From Serratia marcescens (GTDB lineage Bacteria; Pseudomonadota; Gammaproteobacteria; Enterobacterales; Enterobacteriaceae): DNA of 64,000 nucleotides. The DNA lies in the NCBI RefSeq assembly GCF_001902635.1, contig NZ_MJAO01000004.1, positions 219,315 to 283,314 of the forward strand, given 5' to 3'. The translations under genes were made by a program, and so were the position numbers. The stretch's first letter is position 1. Every line of letters starts with the position of its first letter. The notes under the pieces are model-generated. The model ran no database searches, was not told the DNA's origin, and saw only the letters and a program-made list of their open reading frames with translations. Below, in pieces: positions 61,123 to 64,000 of this stretch.

Positions 61123-63663
61123 ATGAGACTGTCACCTGCAGGGAAATGGGTTCGTCTTCAAACGTTGGGTATTTGCATTTCATTAGCGCTGGGCGCGCCT
61201 TCCACAATGGTATTTGCTGCCGACGAAATACAGTTCAACACCGATGTGCTGGATGTGCACGATAGAAACAATATCGATTTGAGCCAGTTCTCCCGTGGCG
61301 GTTACATCATGCGGGGTACCTACAGCATGGTGGTGCACGTTAACCGCAACGATCTGCCGGAGCAGCAGATACCGTTTTATGCGCCGGAAGAAGATCCGAA
61401 CGGCAGCCGCGCCTGTATAAGCAAAGCGCTGGCGGCGCAGCTGGGTTTCAAAGACAGCGTGTTGAAAGACCTGACCTGGTGGCACCAGGGGGAGTGCCTG
61501 AACGAGAGCAGCGTACAGGGGATGGAAATGCGTGGCGATCTGGCCACCTCTTCTCTGTACCTGAACATCCCGCAGGCGTTTCTGGAGTACACCGCAGATA
61601 ACTGGGATCCGCCGTCGCGCTGGGATGAGGGGATCCCCGGGCTGCTGTTCGACTACAACGTCAACGCGCAAACGAACAAGAACCTGAAAAGGGGAGCGAG
61701 CAGTTACGACCTGAGCGGCAACGGCACGGCGGGCGCCAACCTCGGCGCCTGGCGGCTGCGTGCGGACTGGCAGGCGAACATCAATCACCAGACCGGTTCG
61801 GGGCAACCGACCAAACAGCAGCTGGACTGGAGCCGTTATTATGCCTTCCGCGCGGTGCCGGCGCTGCGTTCGAAGCTGACGCTGGGGGAAAACTACCTGG
61901 ATTCCGGCATGTTCGACAGCTTCCGCTTCAGCGGCGCCAGCCTGGTGTCGGACGACAACATGTTGCCGCCTAATCTGCGCGGCTATGCGCCGGAAGTGGT
62001 GGGGGTGGCCAAGACCAACGCCAAGGTCACCATCAGCCAACAAGGGCGGGTGTTGTACGAGACCACGGTGGCGGCGGGGCCGTTCCGCATTCAGGACATC
62101 AACGATGCGGTGAGCGGCGAACTGAACGTGCGGGTGGAAGAGCAGGATGGGCAGGTGCAGGAGTTCACCATGAACACCTCCAGCATCCCTTATCTGACGC
62201 GGCCCGGTTCTGTGCGCTTCAAGCTGGCGGCGGGTAAACCGACCGACTGGCGGCATCATGCGCGCGGGCCGCTGTTCGGCACCGGCGAGTTCTCCTGGGG
62301 CGTGAGCAACGGCTGGTCGCTGTACGGCGGCGCGCTGGCGGGTGGCGACTACAACGCGGCTTCGTTGGGTATCGGCCGCGATCTGATGATATTGGGCGCG
62401 CTGTCGTTCGACGCTACCCAGTCGCGGGCGCGCTTGCCGCAGGAGGACGGCACGCTGAGCGGCGGTTCGTATCGTCTCAGCTATTCGAAGAACTTCGACG
62501 AATACGACAGCCAGGTGACCTTCGCCGGCTACCGCTTCTCGGAGCGGGACTTCATGAGCATGAGCGAGTACCTGGATGCGCGCTATTACGGCAACCGCAG
62601 CGGCAGCGGCAAGGAGATGTACACCATCACCTTTAACAAGCACTTCCGCGACTGGGGGTTGAGCAGTTACGTCAACTATAGCCACGAGACGTACTGGGAT
62701 CGGCCGGCGAACGATCGCTACAACCTGACGTTGTCGCGTTACTTCGACCTGGGGCGGTGGCGCAACCTGAGCCTGTCGCTGTCTGCGTATCGCAACCAGT
62801 ATAACGGCGCCAAAGACGACGGCGCTTATCTGTCGCTGTCGCTGCCGTGGGGAGAGAACACGACTCTGAGCTACAACACCTCGGTCAACCGTAATGACAA
62901 TACGCAGCGGGTGGGCTATTACGCGCGGGTTGACGAACGCAACAACTATCAGCTGAACGCCGGCACTTCGCGCAGCGGGGCCAGCCTGAGCGGTTACTAC
63001 AACCATGAGGGCGATATGGCGCGGATGAGCGCCAACGCCAGCTACCAGGCGGGGCGCTACAGTGCGCTGGGTCTCTCTGCGCAGGGCGGGATGACGATGA
63101 CCGCCGAAGGGGGCGCATTGCACCGCGTCGCCCAACAGGGCGGCACCCGTATGCTGATCGATACCGGCGGCGTGCCGGAGGTGCCGGTACGCGGCTACGG
63201 CCGCGCCAGCCGCACCAACGCCTGGGGTAAGGCAGTGATCGGCGACGTGAACAGCTATTACCGCAACAAGGCCAGCATCGATCTCAACCAGCTGGGCGAC
63301 AACGCCGAAGCTACCCGGTCGGTGGTGCAGGCCACGCTGACGGAAGGCGCCATCGGCTATCGCCAGTTCGACGTGGTCGCCGGCGAGAAGGCAATGGCGG
63401 TGATCAAGCTGGCGGGCGGCGGCGAACCGCCGTTCGGCGCCACGGTGCGGAACGGCCGCAAGCAGGAAACCGGTATCGTCAACGACGGCGGCAGCATTTA
63501 CCTGAGCGGCATCAACGCCGGGGAAAGCATGACGGTGCACTGGAACGGCGCCGCGCAGTGTGAAGTGCGGATGCCGACCCCGCTGCCGGCGCAGATGCTG
63601 ACGGCCAACTTACTGTTGCCGTGCCGGGCGCTGAGCGCCGGCGCGGATAACGACAAGCAATGA
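61123..63663 (+). CDS. outer membrane usher of the second fimbrial operon
   Basis: The 846-residue PapC/MrpC-like usher has a signal peptide (ends VFAAD). The N-terminal chaperone-binding domain is IQFNTDVLDVHDRNNIDLSQFSRGGYIMRGTYSMVVHVN. The pore region carries FRFSGASLVSDDNMLPPNLRGYAPEVVGVAKTNAKVTISQQGRVLYETTVAAGPF, followed by C-terminal domains with GEPPFGATVRN and AQCEVRMP. It is more GC-rich than the pilin genes and unrelated in detail to the first usher, so the two operons are separate lineages and not a duplication. Confidence 0.94.
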   Translation: MRLSPAGKWVRLQTLGICISLALGAPSTMVFAADEIQFNTDVLDVHDRNNIDLSQFSRGGYIMRGTYSMVVHVNRNDLPEQQIPFYAPEEDPNGSRACISKALAAQLGFKDSVLKDLTWWHQGECLNESSVQGMEMRGDLATSSLYLNIPQAFLEYTADNWDPPSRWDEGIPGLLFDYNVNAQTNKNLKRGASSYDLSGNGTAGANLGAWRLRADWQANINHQTGSGQPTKQQLDWSRYYAFRAVPALRSKLTLGENYLDSGMFDSFRFSGASLVSDDNMLPPNLRGYAPEVVGVAKTNAKVTISQQGRVLYETTVAAGPFRIQDINDAVSGELNVRVEEQDGQVQEFTMNTSSIPYLTRPGSVRFKLAAGKPTDWRHHARGPLFGTGEFSWGVSNGWSLYGGALAGGDYNAASLGIGRDLMILGALSFDATQSRARLPQEDGTLSGGSYRLSYSKNFDEYDSQVTFAGYRFSERDFMSMSEYLDARYYGNRSGSGKEMYTITFNKHFRDWGLSSYVNYSHETYWDRPANDRYNLTLSRYFDLGRWRNLSLSLSAYRNQYNGAKDDGAYLSLSLPWGENTTLSYNTSVNRNDNTQRVGYYARVDERNNYQLNAGTSRSGASLSGYYNHEGDMARMSANASYQAGRYSALGLSAQGGMTMTAEGGALHRVAQQGGTRMLIDTGGVPEVPVRGYGRASRTNAWGKAVIGDVNSYYRNKASIDLNQLGDNAEATRSVVQATLTEGAIGYRQFDVVAGEKAMAVIKLAGGGEPPFGATVRNGRKQETGIVNDGGSIYLSGINAGESMTVHWNGAAQCEVRMPTPLPAQMLTANLLLPCRALSAGADNDKQ

Positions 63664-63677
63664 AGTGAGGAGTTTTT

Positions 63678-64000
63678 ATGACGAACACAATGGGTAAACA
63701 GGCCGGTTTGCTGGCTACCGCCGCGCTGCTGAGCAGTGCATTGGCCCCCGCGGCGCAGGCGGCGATCGCCCTGGACCGCACCCGGGTGATTTTCGACGGT
63801 GGCCAGAAGTCGGTCAGTCTGAGCGTCAGCAACCAGAACAAGCAGCTGCCGTATCTGGCGCTGGGGTGGATCGAAGACGAACAGGGCAACAAGATCCAGA
63901 GCCCGCTGACGGTGCTGCCGCCGGTGCAGCGCATTGAGCCGGGCAAACCGAGCCAGGTGAAGATTCAGGCGCTGCCGGTGGCCAAACAGCTGCCGCAGGA
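63678..64000 (+). CDS. fimbrial periplasmic chaperone, 5' part
   Basis: The window ends inside this gene; 107 residues are visible. There is a signal peptide (GKQAGLLATAALLSSALAPAAQA). The PapD-type N-terminal domain starts AIALDRTRVIFDGGQKSVSLSVSNQNKQLPYLALGWIED, with the conserved QSPLTVLPPVQRIEPGKPSQVKI region. It starts 15 bp after the usher stop with GTGAGGAG upstream. It completes the pilin-anchor-usher-chaperone order of mrp/pap operons; minor tip subunits would be expected further on. Confidence 0.92.
   Translation, partial: MTNTMGKQAGLLATAALLSSALAPAAQAAIALDRTRVIFDGGQKSVSLSVSNQNKQLPYLALGWIEDEQGNKIQSPLTVLPPVQRIEPGKPSQVKIQALPVAKQLPQ

Noticed and set aside
61183..63540. Long open frame on the minus strand (about 785 codons) opposite the second usher gene
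   Set aside because: It is the reverse-strand shadow of a conserved usher, with His/Arg/Val-rich composition and no domain or ribosome site.

Overview
The window is about 60% GC and reads as the chromosome of a Gammaproteobacterium, most likely Serratia (S. marcescens group). That assignment is inference. It rests on synteny with the Escherichia coli rlmF-glnQPH-dps-rhtA-ompX segment, an ERIC-type repeat, two chaperone-usher fimbrial operons (one with a four-gene fimA-chaperone-usher-adhesin layout known from S. marcescens), and the otn, bet and cyn catabolic operons. I see no insertion sequence, prophage, CRISPR array, tRNA or rRNA.

Layout. 1-7.6 kb: the 3' part of an M3 peptidase gene, a BhsA/McbA-family stress protein, a flavin reductase, rlmF, a soluble PAS-PAS chemotaxis-type transducer, and a TetR-GNAT-hydrolase operon behind a 20-bp palindrome. 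7.6-14.2 kb: glnHPQ with a sigma-54/NtrC control region, a small DksA-type zinc finger gene, dps, a decayed P-loop kinase gene, a YhcH-family gene, rhtA and ompX. 14.2-22.9 kb: a nitrilase/LysR pair, a GNAT gene, and the complete ltnD-otnK-otnC-otnI-transporter operon for four-carbon sugar acids with a divergent DeoR regulator. 22.9-27.6 kb: a two-component system divergent from a putative periplasmic redox cluster (b-type cytochrome, Tat-exported molybdopterin enzyme, MxKDx-repeat protein, DUF417 membrane protein). 27.6-35.8 kb: betT/betIBA for glycine betaine synthesis, with an ERIC element between betB and betA, then an FMN-binding glutamate-synthase-like membrane protein.

35.9-42.8 kb: a LuxR-type HTH gene and an EAL-domain gene divergent from the type 1-like fimbrial operon. 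42.8-50.1 kb: a small AraC regulator, mqo, phoA with a Pho box, a glutathione S-transferase, and an ArsR regulator divergent from an unusually compact cytochrome P450 plus an ABM-domain monooxygenase. 50.3-57.4 kb: a secreted isochorismatase-like hydrolase with a LysR regulator, a small kinase, a TopAI/YjhQ-like toxin-antitoxin pair, cynTS/cynR for cyanate detoxification, and a membrane protein and hydrolase of unknown role. 58.0-64.0 kb: a membrane-bound winged-helix regulator plus a FidL-like partner, followed by a Mrp/Pap-type fimbrial operon (major pilin, anchor pilin, usher, truncated chaperone).

The least explained parts are the two-component/molybdopterin/MxKDx cluster, the compact P450 with its ArsR palindrome, and the control region of the second fimbrial operon with its group of perfect inverted repeats. 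Most other genes belong to familiar enterobacterial families.
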